The notes under the pieces were generated by a model, which made no database searches, had not been told where the DNA came from, and saw nothing but the letters and a program-made list of their open reading frames with translations. The translations under genes and the position numbers were made by a program. This document shows positions 34,015 to 41,347 of a stretch of 46,249 bases of DNA, piece by piece. Position 1 is the first letter of the stretch. Every line of letters starts with the position of its first letter. This DNA comes from CAYVAP01 sp964343195 (GTDB lineage: Bacteria > Bacteroidota > Bacteroidia > J057): the NCBI GenBank assembly GCA_964343195.1, contig CAYFIR010000040.1, positions 1-46,249 on the forward strand, in the 5' to 3' direction.

Positions 34015-34748
34015 TGAAAGTTGCTCTGTTCATACCCTGTTACATCGACCAGTTTTACCCTCAGGTGGGAATCGCCACCATGCAACTGCTGGAAAAGCAC
34101 GGCTGTGAAGTGGTGTATCCTGAAGGGCAAACCTGCTGTGGACAGCCACTCGCCAACACCGGCATGGAAGAAGAAGCGAAGCCCATATATCGGCACTTCG
34201 TAGATCTTTTTCAGGACTACGAATACATCGTGGCCCCATCCGGTAGCTGCACCCACCACGTGCGCCACCATTTCAACATCATCGAGCAAACCGAACCGGT
34301 AACCCAGGTGCGCCAGCGTACCTATGACCTGCTGGAGTTCATGGTGGACATCCTGCAAGTCAAGGAACTGGACGCAAAATTCCCGCACCGGGTAGCCCTG
34401 CACCAGAGCTGCCACGGCCTGCGTGGCCTGCGCCTGGGCTCTGACTCCGAGCGGGTGGACGAACCATTTTCCAAAGCCACAGACCTGCTTAACATGGTGG
34501 ACGGACTGGAACTGGTACCGCTGGATCGGGCGGATGAATGCTGTGGCTTCGGAGGGACATTTGCCATCAACGAAACAGCGATTTCCGCCAAGATGGGCCG
34601 CGACCGCGTGCAGGGATTTCAAACTGCCGGAGCTGAGGTCGTAACCGCCGGAGACATGAGCTGCCTCATGCACCTTGAGGGCATCATTCGCCGCCAGAAA
34701 AAACCAATGCAGGTGAAGCATATTGCGGAGATACTTAATGGGGAATAG
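34014..34748 (+). CDS. lutA: lactate utilisation protein A, Fe-S subunit
   Basis: A 244-residue cysteine-rich (CCG) domain protein of the LutA/LldE type. It has two CCG modules, GQTCCGQPLANTGM in the N-terminal half and DECCGFGGTFAINE in the C-terminal half, which bind a non-cubane iron-sulfur cluster in related heterodisulfide-reductase-like proteins. With LutB and LutC it forms the cytoplasmic L-lactate oxidising complex that makes pyruvate. It overlaps rhaB by one nucleotide, which ties lactate oxidation directly to rhamnose breakdown. Confidence 0.93.
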   Translation: MKVALFIPCYIDQFYPQVGIATMQLLEKHGCEVVYPEGQTCCGQPLANTGMEEEAKPIYRHFVDLFQDYEYIVAPSGSCTHHVRHHFNIIEQTEPVTQVRQRTYDLLEFMVDILQVKELDAKFPHRVALHQSCHGLRGLRLGSDSERVDEPFSKATDLLNMVDGLELVPLDRADECCGFGGTFAINETAISAKMGRDRVQGFQTAGAEVVTAGDMSCLMHLEGIIRRQKKPMQVKHIAEILNGE

Positions 34749-34910
34749 ATCGCTGCGCTGTGAGAAGCCAGATCGCTGCGCTGCGAAACTTGTGCTGAGC
34801 GGATTCGGAGTAAACCAGACACAAAAACTACTCTCTTTTCCCTCTGACTTCTGACAATGAAATGATCTGACCTCTTTCTTTTCCTTTTGACCTCTGACTT
34901 CTTAATTCTT
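34749..34910. repeat. repeat-rich gap lutA-lutB
   Basis: Two copies of GATCGCTGCGCTG (near 34748 and 34772) and several pieces of CTGACTTCTGACA / GACCTCTGACTTCT (about 34843-34905). The same words build the nested inverted repeat at 11275-11386. No gene is present. Confidence 0.6.
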
Positions 34911-36278
34911 ATGAACATTCACGCCCAAAAAGCCACGAAATTCATCCAGGACGAAGCCCGTACCGACTGGCACGACCAGGCCCTCTGGCACGTGCGCGAG
35001 AAGCGGGACAAATCCACCCATGCCATCCCGGAGTGGGAGCAGTTGCGGGAATGGGGTTCTCAGATCAAGAACCACACCCTCTCCAACCTCGACACCTATC
35101 TGGAAGAGTTTGAGGCGAAGGCCCGTGCCAATGGCGTCCACGTTCATTGGGCGAAAGACGCAGAGGCCCACAACAAAATCGTTCACGAAATCCTCCAGAA
35201 ACATCAGCTCAACAAGGTGGTCAAGAGCAAGTCCATGCTCACCGAGGAATGCCATCTGAACGATTACCTGATGGAGCATGGCATTGAGGTTGTAGATACA
35301 GACCTCGGAGAGCGTATCATCCAGCTGAACGAGGAGCCCCCTAGCCACATCGTACTTCCGGCCATTCACCTCAAGAAAGAAGAGGTAGGCGAATTATTCC
35401 ACCAAAAGCTCCAGACCGAAAAAGGAGCCAGCGATCCCAAGTACCTGACCGAAGCAGCGCGTCAGCACCTGCGTTCGCGGTTTTTGGAGTCCAAGGTGGC
35501 CATTACCGGGGTGAACTTTGCCATCGCCGAAACAGGCGGTGTAGTCGTCTGCACCAACGAAGGCAATGCCGATATGGGGGTTCATCTGGCGCCGCTGCAA
35601 ATTCACTGCATGGGACTGGAAAAGGTCATTCCCAAAGCCGAGCACCTGGGAGTATTCACCCGACTGCTGGGCCGCAGCGCTACCGGACAGCCAATTACTA
35701 TTTTCACCTCGCACCACCACCGTCCCAAACCCGAGGGCGAAATGCACATCGTCATCGTGGACAATGGCCGCAGCGAACACCTGGGCCGTGAGGACTTCCG
35801 CAACGCGTTGAAATGCATCCGCTGTGGAGCCTGCATGAACACCTGCCCCATCTACCGCCGCAGCGGTGGACACAGCTATGACTCCACGATTCCTGGGCCT
35901 ATTGGCTCCATTCTGACGCCGGGCCTGGACCTCACGAAGTACAAGGACCTGCCATTTGCCTCGACGCTATGTGGCTCATGTTCAGATGTTTGCCCGGTAA
36001 AAATTGACATCCACGACCAGCTCTACAAGTGGCGGCAGCTCATCACCCGCGACGATAAGTGGGAGCCCGGCAAGAAACGTGTGATGAAAATCGCCGGAAC
36101 CGTCCTCTCCAAACCCGGCCTCTTCAAATGGGGCGGACGGATGGCCCGCTGGGCGCTCCGCATCATGCCTCGCTTTATGGTGTACAACGGCCTCAACGAC
36201 TGGGGTAAAGACCGCGAACTGCCTGCGGCTCCCAAACAGAGCTTTAGTGAGTGGTACAGGAAGAACCGTAGTTCGTAG
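34911..36278 (+). CDS. lutB: lactate utilisation protein B, Fe-S/NAD-linked subunit
   Basis: A 455-residue LutB/LldF protein. Residues 1 to about 290 form the LUD domain (HIVLPAIHLKKEEVGELFHQKL, TGVNFAIAETGGVVVCTNEGNADMG). Two [4Fe-4S] ferredoxin-type motifs follow: CIRCGACMNTCPIYRR from Cys302 and CGSCSDVCPVKIDIH from Cys354. The ATG at 34911 starts a typical N-terminus (MNIHAQKATKFIQDEARTDWHDQALWHVREKRD). The gene ends inside a tandem heptanucleotide repeat that encodes its last residues and stop codon. Confidence 0.95.
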   Translation: MNIHAQKATKFIQDEARTDWHDQALWHVREKRDKSTHAIPEWEQLREWGSQIKNHTLSNLDTYLEEFEAKARANGVHVHWAKDAEAHNKIVHEILQKHQLNKVVKSKSMLTEECHLNDYLMEHGIEVVDTDLGERIIQLNEEPPSHIVLPAIHLKKEEVGELFHQKLQTEKGASDPKYLTEAARQHLRSRFLESKVAITGVNFAIAETGGVVVCTNEGNADMGVHLAPLQIHCMGLEKVIPKAEHLGVFTRLLGRSATGQPITIFTSHHHRPKPEGEMHIVIVDNGRSEHLGREDFRNALKCIRCGACMNTCPIYRRSGGHSYDSTIPGPIGSILTPGLDLTKYKDLPFASTLCGSCSDVCPVKIDIHDQLYKWRQLITRDDKWEPGKKRVMKIAGTVLSKPGLFKWGGRMARWALRIMPRFMVYNGLNDWGKDRELPAAPKQSFSEWYRKNRSS

Positions 36279-36316
36279 TTCGTAGTTCGTAGTTCGTAGT
36301 TCGTAGTTCGTAGTTC
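36268..36316. repeat. heptanucleotide tandem repeat, 7 copies
   Basis: Seven perfect head-to-tail copies of GTAGTTC (49 bp). The first copies encode the end of LutB and its in-frame TAG (36276-36278). Extra or fewer copies downstream of that stop would not alter the protein. Confidence 0.95.
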
Positions 36317-36389
36317 AGGGTTTACGAAAATTGACCTAAAGAGCCCCTAACCAGAGCCAATTTCATACTCCGCAACTGATTTTGCCATC

Positions 36390-36983
36390 ATGGACAAATC
36401 CACCATACTCCAGAACATTCGCAACAATAAGCCCGCTGACCGGCCTTTGCCCGATCTGAGCAAATTGCCCACCATGGAAGGCAACCTGACGCAGCTTTTC
36501 ATCCAGATGGCTGAGGGAACCGGCACCAGGGTTTTTCAGGTAAAAAGCCTTCAGGAGCTCCCGGAGGTGGTCAACTCCGTATATCCCGATGTCAAAATCT
36601 GGACATCGACCTTCCCCGAACTTCCCGGTAGCCTTTCGCTGGAGGAGGTGAAAGAACCGCTGGATCTGCAGGGAACTGACCTGGCGATAATCAAAGGACA
36701 TTTTGGCGTGGCAGAAAATGCCGCCATTTGGGTGACAGAGGCTGAGTGCGGACAACGTGTGCTGCCCTTCATCACTGAGCACCTGTTGATCGTGGTGGAC
36801 GCAGACCAGATAGTTCCCCACATGCACGCCGCCTACAAACGCATAAAAATAGACGAAACAGGCTTTGGGGTCTTTATCGCTGGCCCTTCCAAAACCGCTG
36901 ACATTGAGCAATCACTGGTCATCGGCGCTCAGGGAGCACGGAGTTTGACCGTGGTGTTACTCGGGGGAGAAGGAGGAAAGTAA
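36390..36983 (+). CDS. lutC: lactate utilisation protein C
   Basis: A 197-residue LUD-domain protein of the LutC/LldG type: STILQNIRNNKPADRPLPDL at the start, DLAIIKGHFGVAENAAIWVTEAECGQRVLPFITEHLLIVVD in the middle, GFGVFIAGPSKTADIEQSLVIGAQGARSLTVVLLGG at the end. It is the third component of the LutABC complex that converts L-lactate to pyruvate. It lies 111 bp after lutB and closes the rhamnose-lactate operon. Confidence 0.93.
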   Translation: MDKSTILQNIRNNKPADRPLPDLSKLPTMEGNLTQLFIQMAEGTGTRVFQVKSLQELPEVVNSVYPDVKIWTSTFPELPGSLSLEEVKEPLDLQGTDLAIIKGHFGVAENAAIWVTEAECGQRVLPFITEHLLIVVDADQIVPHMHAAYKRIKIDETGFGVFIAGPSKTADIEQSLVIGAQGARSLTVVLLGGEGGK

Positions 36984-37025
36984 AATTGCCCGGTGGTGCA
37001 GGCATCATAAGGTTACAAGAAATCA

Positions 37026-38129
37026 ATGAAATCACTACGTGTTATAGCTCTTCCCAGCCCCCTCCTGAGGGGGAAAGCAACTGGTTTTTCCCTCAGGAGT
37101 AACCCATCTCCCCCTTTGGAGGGGGTTGGGGGGAGGAAAACAGTCGCCATGTTTTTCCTTTTCTACCTGACCTCTCTTTTCGCCTTTACCCAAACCACAT
37201 CCGCCGACAAACCCCTCTTCCGCGATCCCATCCACGATGGCGCGGCAGATCCGGTAGTGATCTGGAATCAGGAGGAGGAAAAATGGTTCATGTTTTACAC
37301 CAATCGCCGTGCGAATCTGGAAGACAACGAGGGAGTGGAATGGGTACATGGGACTCAGATTAGCATCGCCGAATCTTCGGACGGGAACCATTGGACCTAC
37401 CGGAGCACCTGCAACATTCCCTATGGCAAAGCAGATTATTCCCACTGGGCACCTGAAGTAATCGCCCACGAGGGTACCTACCACATGTACCTGACCGTGG
37501 TACCGGGAACCTTTGCCGACTGGAGCCACCCGCGCAGCATCGTCCATCTGACCAGCGAAAATCTCATCGACTGGGAGTTTCAGTCCGAACTGGAACTCGC
37601 CTCAGACAAAGTAATCGATGCATGTGTCTTTCCCCTGCCAGATGGCGGTTGGCGGATGTATTACAACAATGAGCGCGACCGCAAATCCATCTACTACGCC
37701 GACAGCCCCGACCTGTACCACTGGACCGATAGTGGCACCCGCGTAGTTGGAGACCGCTCTGGTGAAGCCCCCAAAGTCTTTGAATGGCAGGGCCAATACT
37801 GGATGTGCGTGGATGTCTGGCGCGGCATCGGGGTGTATTCCTCCGATGACCTGGTGAACTGGGAGCGACAGGCAGCGAACATCCTGCAAGAACCCGGTAC
37901 AGGAGAAGACGACCGCGTCAAAGGCGGCCATCCCGATGTAGTGGTCAGTGGCGACCGGGCCTTTATCTTCTATTTCACCCATCCCGGACGTGTACCGGAG
38001 AATGACGGAATCGACAACTACGAAACCCGCCGCAGTTCCCTTCAGGTGGCAGAATTGACATACGAAAACGGACAGATCACCTGTGATCGGAACGCTCCTG
38101 TTACAGTTGACCTGGAAGAAGCCCGATGA
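37026..38129 (+). CDS. exported GH43-like five-bladed propeller glycosidase
   Basis: Secreted hydrolase-like protein of the GH43/GH32/GH117-type beta-propeller group: LFRDPIHDGAADPVVIWNQEEEKWFMFYTNRRA holds the early acidic residues, followed by SHWAPEVIAHEGTYHMYLTVVPG, DACVFPLPDGGWRMYYNNE, GEAPKVFEWQGQYWMCVDVW and KGGHPDVVVSGDRAFIFYFTHPG. The exact family and substrate are uncertain; the context suggests pectin side chains. The start is unclear: ATG 37026 gives a 42-residue leader that is mostly repeat sequence, while ATG 37149 gives MFFLFYLTSLFAFTQTTSA directly but without basic residues. I keep the longer frame and discuss this in the findings. Its stop overlaps the leader of the next gene's frame. 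Confidence 0.68.
   Translation: MKSLRVIALPSPLLRGKATGFSLRSNPSPPLEGVGGRKTVAMFFLFYLTSLFAFTQTTSADKPLFRDPIHDGAADPVVIWNQEEEKWFMFYTNRRANLEDNEGVEWVHGTQISIAESSDGNHWTYRSTCNIPYGKADYSHWAPEVIAHEGTYHMYLTVVPGTFADWSHPRSIVHLTSENLIDWEFQSELELASDKVIDACVFPLPDGGWRMYYNNERDRKSIYYADSPDLYHWTDSGTRVVGDRSGEAPKVFEWQGQYWMCVDVWRGIGVYSSDDLVNWERQAANILQEPGTGEDDRVKGGHPDVVVSGDRAFIFYFTHPGRVPENDGIDNYETRRSSLQVAELTYENGQITCDRNAPVTVDLEEAR
37058..37136. repeat. G/C-run fold-back repeat at the 5' end of the propeller gene
   Basis: CCCCCTCCTGAGGGGG (37058-37073) and CCCCCTTTGGAGGGGG (37110-37125), plus a 10-bp stem CTCCTGAGGG (37062-37071) / CCCTCAGGAG (37090-37099). From memory, such C/G-run fold-backs are common between genes in Bacteroidota. 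Here it is open in frame with the downstream gene. Confidence 0.75.
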
Positions 38130-38164
38130 TATCACCACAAAAACTAACGACGAACTTAACCAAC

Positions 38165-39289
38165 ATGAAAAAAATAGCCCTCCTATTGCTGCTGATGCTG
38201 TTTTTTGCCAGCGCATTTGCACAGCTCCCCTCCGCGGAAAAGACCCTGGAAGCCATGCGCAAGACCAACGCCTACTTCATGACGAAGTATGACGATCCCG
38301 GCAAGCCCATCATGATCTACAAAACCTGGCCCAGCCACATCTGGACGCGGGCCGTTTACTACGAAGGCCTGATGGCCCTCCACAAAATCGATCCTCAACC
38401 CGAGTACTATCAGTACGCCGTTGATTGGGCCAATGCCCACGAGTGGAACTTCCGCGACGGCATTCAGACCCGCAATGCTGACAACCAATGCGCAGGACAG
38501 ACTTACCTGGATCTCTATGAGATCGATCAGCAACTCAACCGCATCGTCAATGTGAAGGCCAACCTCGACCTGATGATGGCGGGCCGCAAAATTGACGACT
38601 GGGACTGGATCGACGCGATCCAGATGGCCATGCCACTGTTTGCGCAGATGGGACGCATAGTTGAGGATGACCGTTACTGGGAGCGGATGTACCAAATGTA
38701 CAACCACACCAAAACCATAGAAGGAGAAAACGGCATGTACAATCCAGAAGATGCCCTTTGGTGGCGCGATGCCGACTACGATCCTCCTTACACTGAACCC
38801 AACGGCGAGGACTGTTACTGGTCGCGTGGCAATGGCTGGGTAGTGGCTGCACTCGTTCGGGTGCTGGAAAATATCCCCGCCGACGAGCCACACCGAGAAG
38901 AGTACGAAGCTGACCTCAAGGCCATGCTCGAAGCCCTCGCCAAGGTGCAGCGTGAAGATGGCTTCTGGAACGCCAGCCTGCATGATCCCAACAACTACGG
39001 CGGTCGCGAAACCACCGGTACTTCCCTCTTCGTCTATGGCATGGCCTGGGCCGAAAACAATGGGCTGGTTCCTCGTGGTACCTACGCCAGGGAAATCGAA
39101 CTGGGCTGGAATGCCATGATGGAACATGCTGTGCTGCCGACCGGATTCCTCGGCTACGTCCAGAGTACAGGCAAGGAGCCATCTACCGGGCAGCCTGTAA
39201 CCCAGCGCCGTACGCCTGACTTCGAAGACTACGGACTCGGCTGCTTCCTCCTGGCGGGTGCTGAAGTGTACAAGTACAGTGAGCAGTGA
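38165..39289 (+). CDS. GH105-type unsaturated rhamnogalacturonyl hydrolase
   Basis: Exported or periplasmic (signal peptide MKKIALLLLLMLFFASAFA) alpha/alpha-barrel enzyme of 374 residues. GH105 enzymes (such as B. subtilis YteR) remove the terminal unsaturated uronic acid left by pectin or rhamnogalacturonan lyases. Features: YKTWPSHIWTRAVYYEGLMAL, DWIDAIQMAMPLFAQMG with the probable catalytic Asp150, WSRGNGWVVAALVRVLE, and EDGFWNASLHDPNNYGGRETTGTSLFVYGMAWAENNGL. The released sugar would feed KduI/KduD. The ATG at 38165 is chosen for the signal peptide. It follows the propeller hydrolase by 35 bp. Confidence 0.87.
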   Translation: MKKIALLLLLMLFFASAFAQLPSAEKTLEAMRKTNAYFMTKYDDPGKPIMIYKTWPSHIWTRAVYYEGLMALHKIDPQPEYYQYAVDWANAHEWNFRDGIQTRNADNQCAGQTYLDLYEIDQQLNRIVNVKANLDLMMAGRKIDDWDWIDAIQMAMPLFAQMGRIVEDDRYWERMYQMYNHTKTIEGENGMYNPEDALWWRDADYDPPYTEPNGEDCYWSRGNGWVVAALVRVLENIPADEPHREEYEADLKAMLEALAKVQREDGFWNASLHDPNNYGGRETTGTSLFVYGMAWAENNGLVPRGTYAREIELGWNAMMEHAVLPTGFLGYVQSTGKEPSTGQPVTQRRTPDFEDYGLGCFLLAGAEVYKYSEQ

Positions 39290-39505
39290 TCATTGGACAA
39301 TGGTCATTGGTCAATAATCATGCAAAACAGGGTTCATTGATCGGGAAAGCAGAAAGCGATGCTCAAATGAGCAGTTCCTCATTTACTGATCAATGTTCCC
39401 TGTTCAATGAATAAAAATTGACGGCAAACCTGTGATAATTGGAGGGGTTGAAAGGCAGGAAAATGAGTAAGCTAGGCTTCAGGAAATTAATACACCTCAA
39501 TTATC
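39290..39505. repeat. gap with AT-rich inverted repeat
   Basis: AACAGGGTTCATTG (39326-39339) faces CAATGTTCCCTGTT (39391-39404), inverted with 12 of 14 matches. TTTACTGATCAATG (39382-39395) also occurs at 20794-20807. The rest is unremarkable AT-rich sequence before the esterase start. Confidence 0.55.
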
Positions 39506-41194
39506 ATGACCAGTACTACTTATTACCGCATAGGATGGGCCACGATCTTCCTGCTAATCAGCAAGTTCATCTACGCTCAGACCCCTATACAGGATCAGAT
39601 CAACATTTGGCCCGGTACGGCTCCAGGCTCTGAAAACGTCACTGTGGTGGAAACCATCGATGACCGAGATCCCAACGGAGGCGACTGCTACCTCAACCGC
39701 GCAGTTGACAAGGTTACCAACCCCACCCTCAAAGCCTTTCTCCCCGCCAATCCCAACGGAACGGCAGTAATACTCTGTCCGGGCGGCGGCTATGCCCGTC
39801 TGGCCTATGACAAGGAAGGCTACAACATCGCCCAATGGTTCAACGAACGGGACATCACCGCTTTCGTGCTGAAGTACCGCCTGCCCGTGGATGGCCACGA
39901 AAACCGTCAGTACGTCCCCATGCAGGATGCGCAGCGGGCCATGCGTTATGTCCGTGCCCATGCGGATAGCTTCAACATCAACCCGGATTCCATCGGGATC
40001 ATGGGGGGTTCCGCGGGCGGACACCTCGCGGCCTGCCTTTCGACCTTTTATGACTGGGAAACCTATACCCCAGTGGACAGCATCGACTCGCTAAGCGCCC
40101 GACCCAACTTCACGCTGCTGATGTATCCGGTGGTTTCGTTTCAGGACAGCCTGACACACGGCGGCAGCCGCACCAACCTGCTGGGAAGCACTGTCACCCA
40201 GGCACTCAAGGACTCCTTTTCTCCAGAATTGCACGTTACGCCCAATACCCCTGCGGCCTTTTTGTTCCACTCTCTGGGAGACGGCAGCGTAACCTATCGC
40301 AATTCGGCGGCCTATGCCCGTGCGCTTGACAGTGCTGGCGTAACTTACTCCCTGAATCTTTATGAATCGGGAGGCCATGGAGTCGGAAAATGTGAAGCAG
40401 GGACGAGTGACTTTGCCGGATGGCCAGTGGATTTGGATTTGTGGCTCACCGATGAAGGCTGGGCCAATGCCTGTATCGGCACTCCTTCCACCATCAGCAT
40501 ATCGCCCGATGACAGCACCCTCCTCCTGGCAACTCCTGCCGCCAACTACCAGTGGTACAACAATGGGCTGCCCATCGACGGAGCAACCGACTCCATTTAT
40601 GACGCGGACGAAAGCGGCTATTACAGCGTGGTCGCCAGCGGCTCACGGGAAGGAACCGGAACCACCTGTGAGGTGTTTTCCAATGAAATCATCATTGATA
40701 TTTGCCAGGCATTCGTGCCGAGTTTCTCGGTGGATGGGGATCAGCTTGTCGCTGACCGTGCCGGGCGTTATCAGTGGTACCTGAACGGAGAGCCCATTCC
40801 AGACGCCACCCGCCGTGTGTTTACGGCTACCGATACGGGCTACTACCAATTGGCTTCGGTCAGCTCCTACCCCATCTCCGGCGAAGACTGCATGTTCTTC
40901 TCCGACTCTGTCTATGTCAGCAGCCTGACCAGCATTCGCAACCAGATAGGCGACATCCCTTATCTGTTTCCCAATCCCGCTTCTACCGAAATTCAGCTGG
41001 ATCAGCTTCCCCTGTCTGGCAGAACGGCCCGCTATTCGATTTTTGACGCAAAAGGAGCCCTCGTCGCGCAAGCCGAACTCCGCGTCGAGCATGCCTATGC
41101 CCGTATTGATATTTCGCAGCTGAATGCCGGACTCTACCACCTGATGATTTCGAGTGAAGGCCAGAGGCTAAAAGGACGGTTTTTCAAGCAATAG
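39506..41194 (+). CDS. T9SS-secreted alpha/beta-hydrolase esterase with Ig-like repeats
   Basis: A 562-residue secreted protein. Signal peptide about 1-24 (RIGWATIFLLISKFIYAQ). An esterase domain at about 30-320 of the xylan/pectin acetyl-esterase-like type has the oxyanion segment CPGGGYARLAYDKEG, nucleophile Ser169 in GGSAGGHLAACLSTFYDW, and a likely catalytic His in YESGGHGVG. Two Ig-like repeats follow (about 322-400 and 401-475), each with YQWYNNGLPIDGAT- or YQWYLNGEPIPDAT-like strands. The C-terminal sorting domain (about 487-562; LFPNPASTEIQL, ISQLNAGLYHLMI) marks type IX export. It probably deacetylates a pectic or xylan polymer; the substrate is inferred from the neighbouring GH105 genes. 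Confidence 0.85.
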   Translation: MTSTTYYRIGWATIFLLISKFIYAQTPIQDQINIWPGTAPGSENVTVVETIDDRDPNGGDCYLNRAVDKVTNPTLKAFLPANPNGTAVILCPGGGYARLAYDKEGYNIAQWFNERDITAFVLKYRLPVDGHENRQYVPMQDAQRAMRYVRAHADSFNINPDSIGIMGGSAGGHLAACLSTFYDWETYTPVDSIDSLSARPNFTLLMYPVVSFQDSLTHGGSRTNLLGSTVTQALKDSFSPELHVTPNTPAAFLFHSLGDGSVTYRNSAAYARALDSAGVTYSLNLYESGGHGVGKCEAGTSDFAGWPVDLDLWLTDEGWANACIGTPSTISISPDDSTLLLATPAANYQWYNNGLPIDGATDSIYDADESGYYSVVASGSREGTGTTCEVFSNEIIIDICQAFVPSFSVDGDQLVADRAGRYQWYLNGEPIPDATRRVFTATDTGYYQLASVSSYPISGEDCMFFSDSVYVSSLTSIRNQIGDIPYLFPNPASTEIQLDQLPLSGRTARYSIFDAKGALVAQAELRVEHAYARIDISQLNAGLYHLMISSEGQRLKGRFFKQ

Positions 41195-41235
41195 CCTCCT
41201 CTTTCCGCCTGGCAGAACCCTAAGTCCTGAAGAAA

Positions 41236-41290
41236 GGTATGGAGGTATGGAGGTATGAAGCAGCGATTTGCCTCCATATCCTCATATACT
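41236..41290. terminator. GGTATGGAGG-type hairpin after the esterase
   Basis: GAGGTATGGAGG pairs with CCTCCATATCCTC, with one bulged base, about 42 bp after the esterase stop. It is the same kind of element as at 26136-26184. Confidence 0.45.
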
Positions 41291-41347
41291 TCACACCAAT
41301 TTAATTCTGCCCAACTACGTATATCAACCAAATAATATTCATGCACG

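Noticed and set aside
36268..36316. Heptamer array considered as a CRISPR
   Set aside because: Units are 7 bp and contiguous, without spacers, and there are no cas genes.
38183..39127. 314-codon minus-strand frame opposite the first GH105 gene
   Set aside because: Shadow of a well-supported gene, with no domain recognisable.
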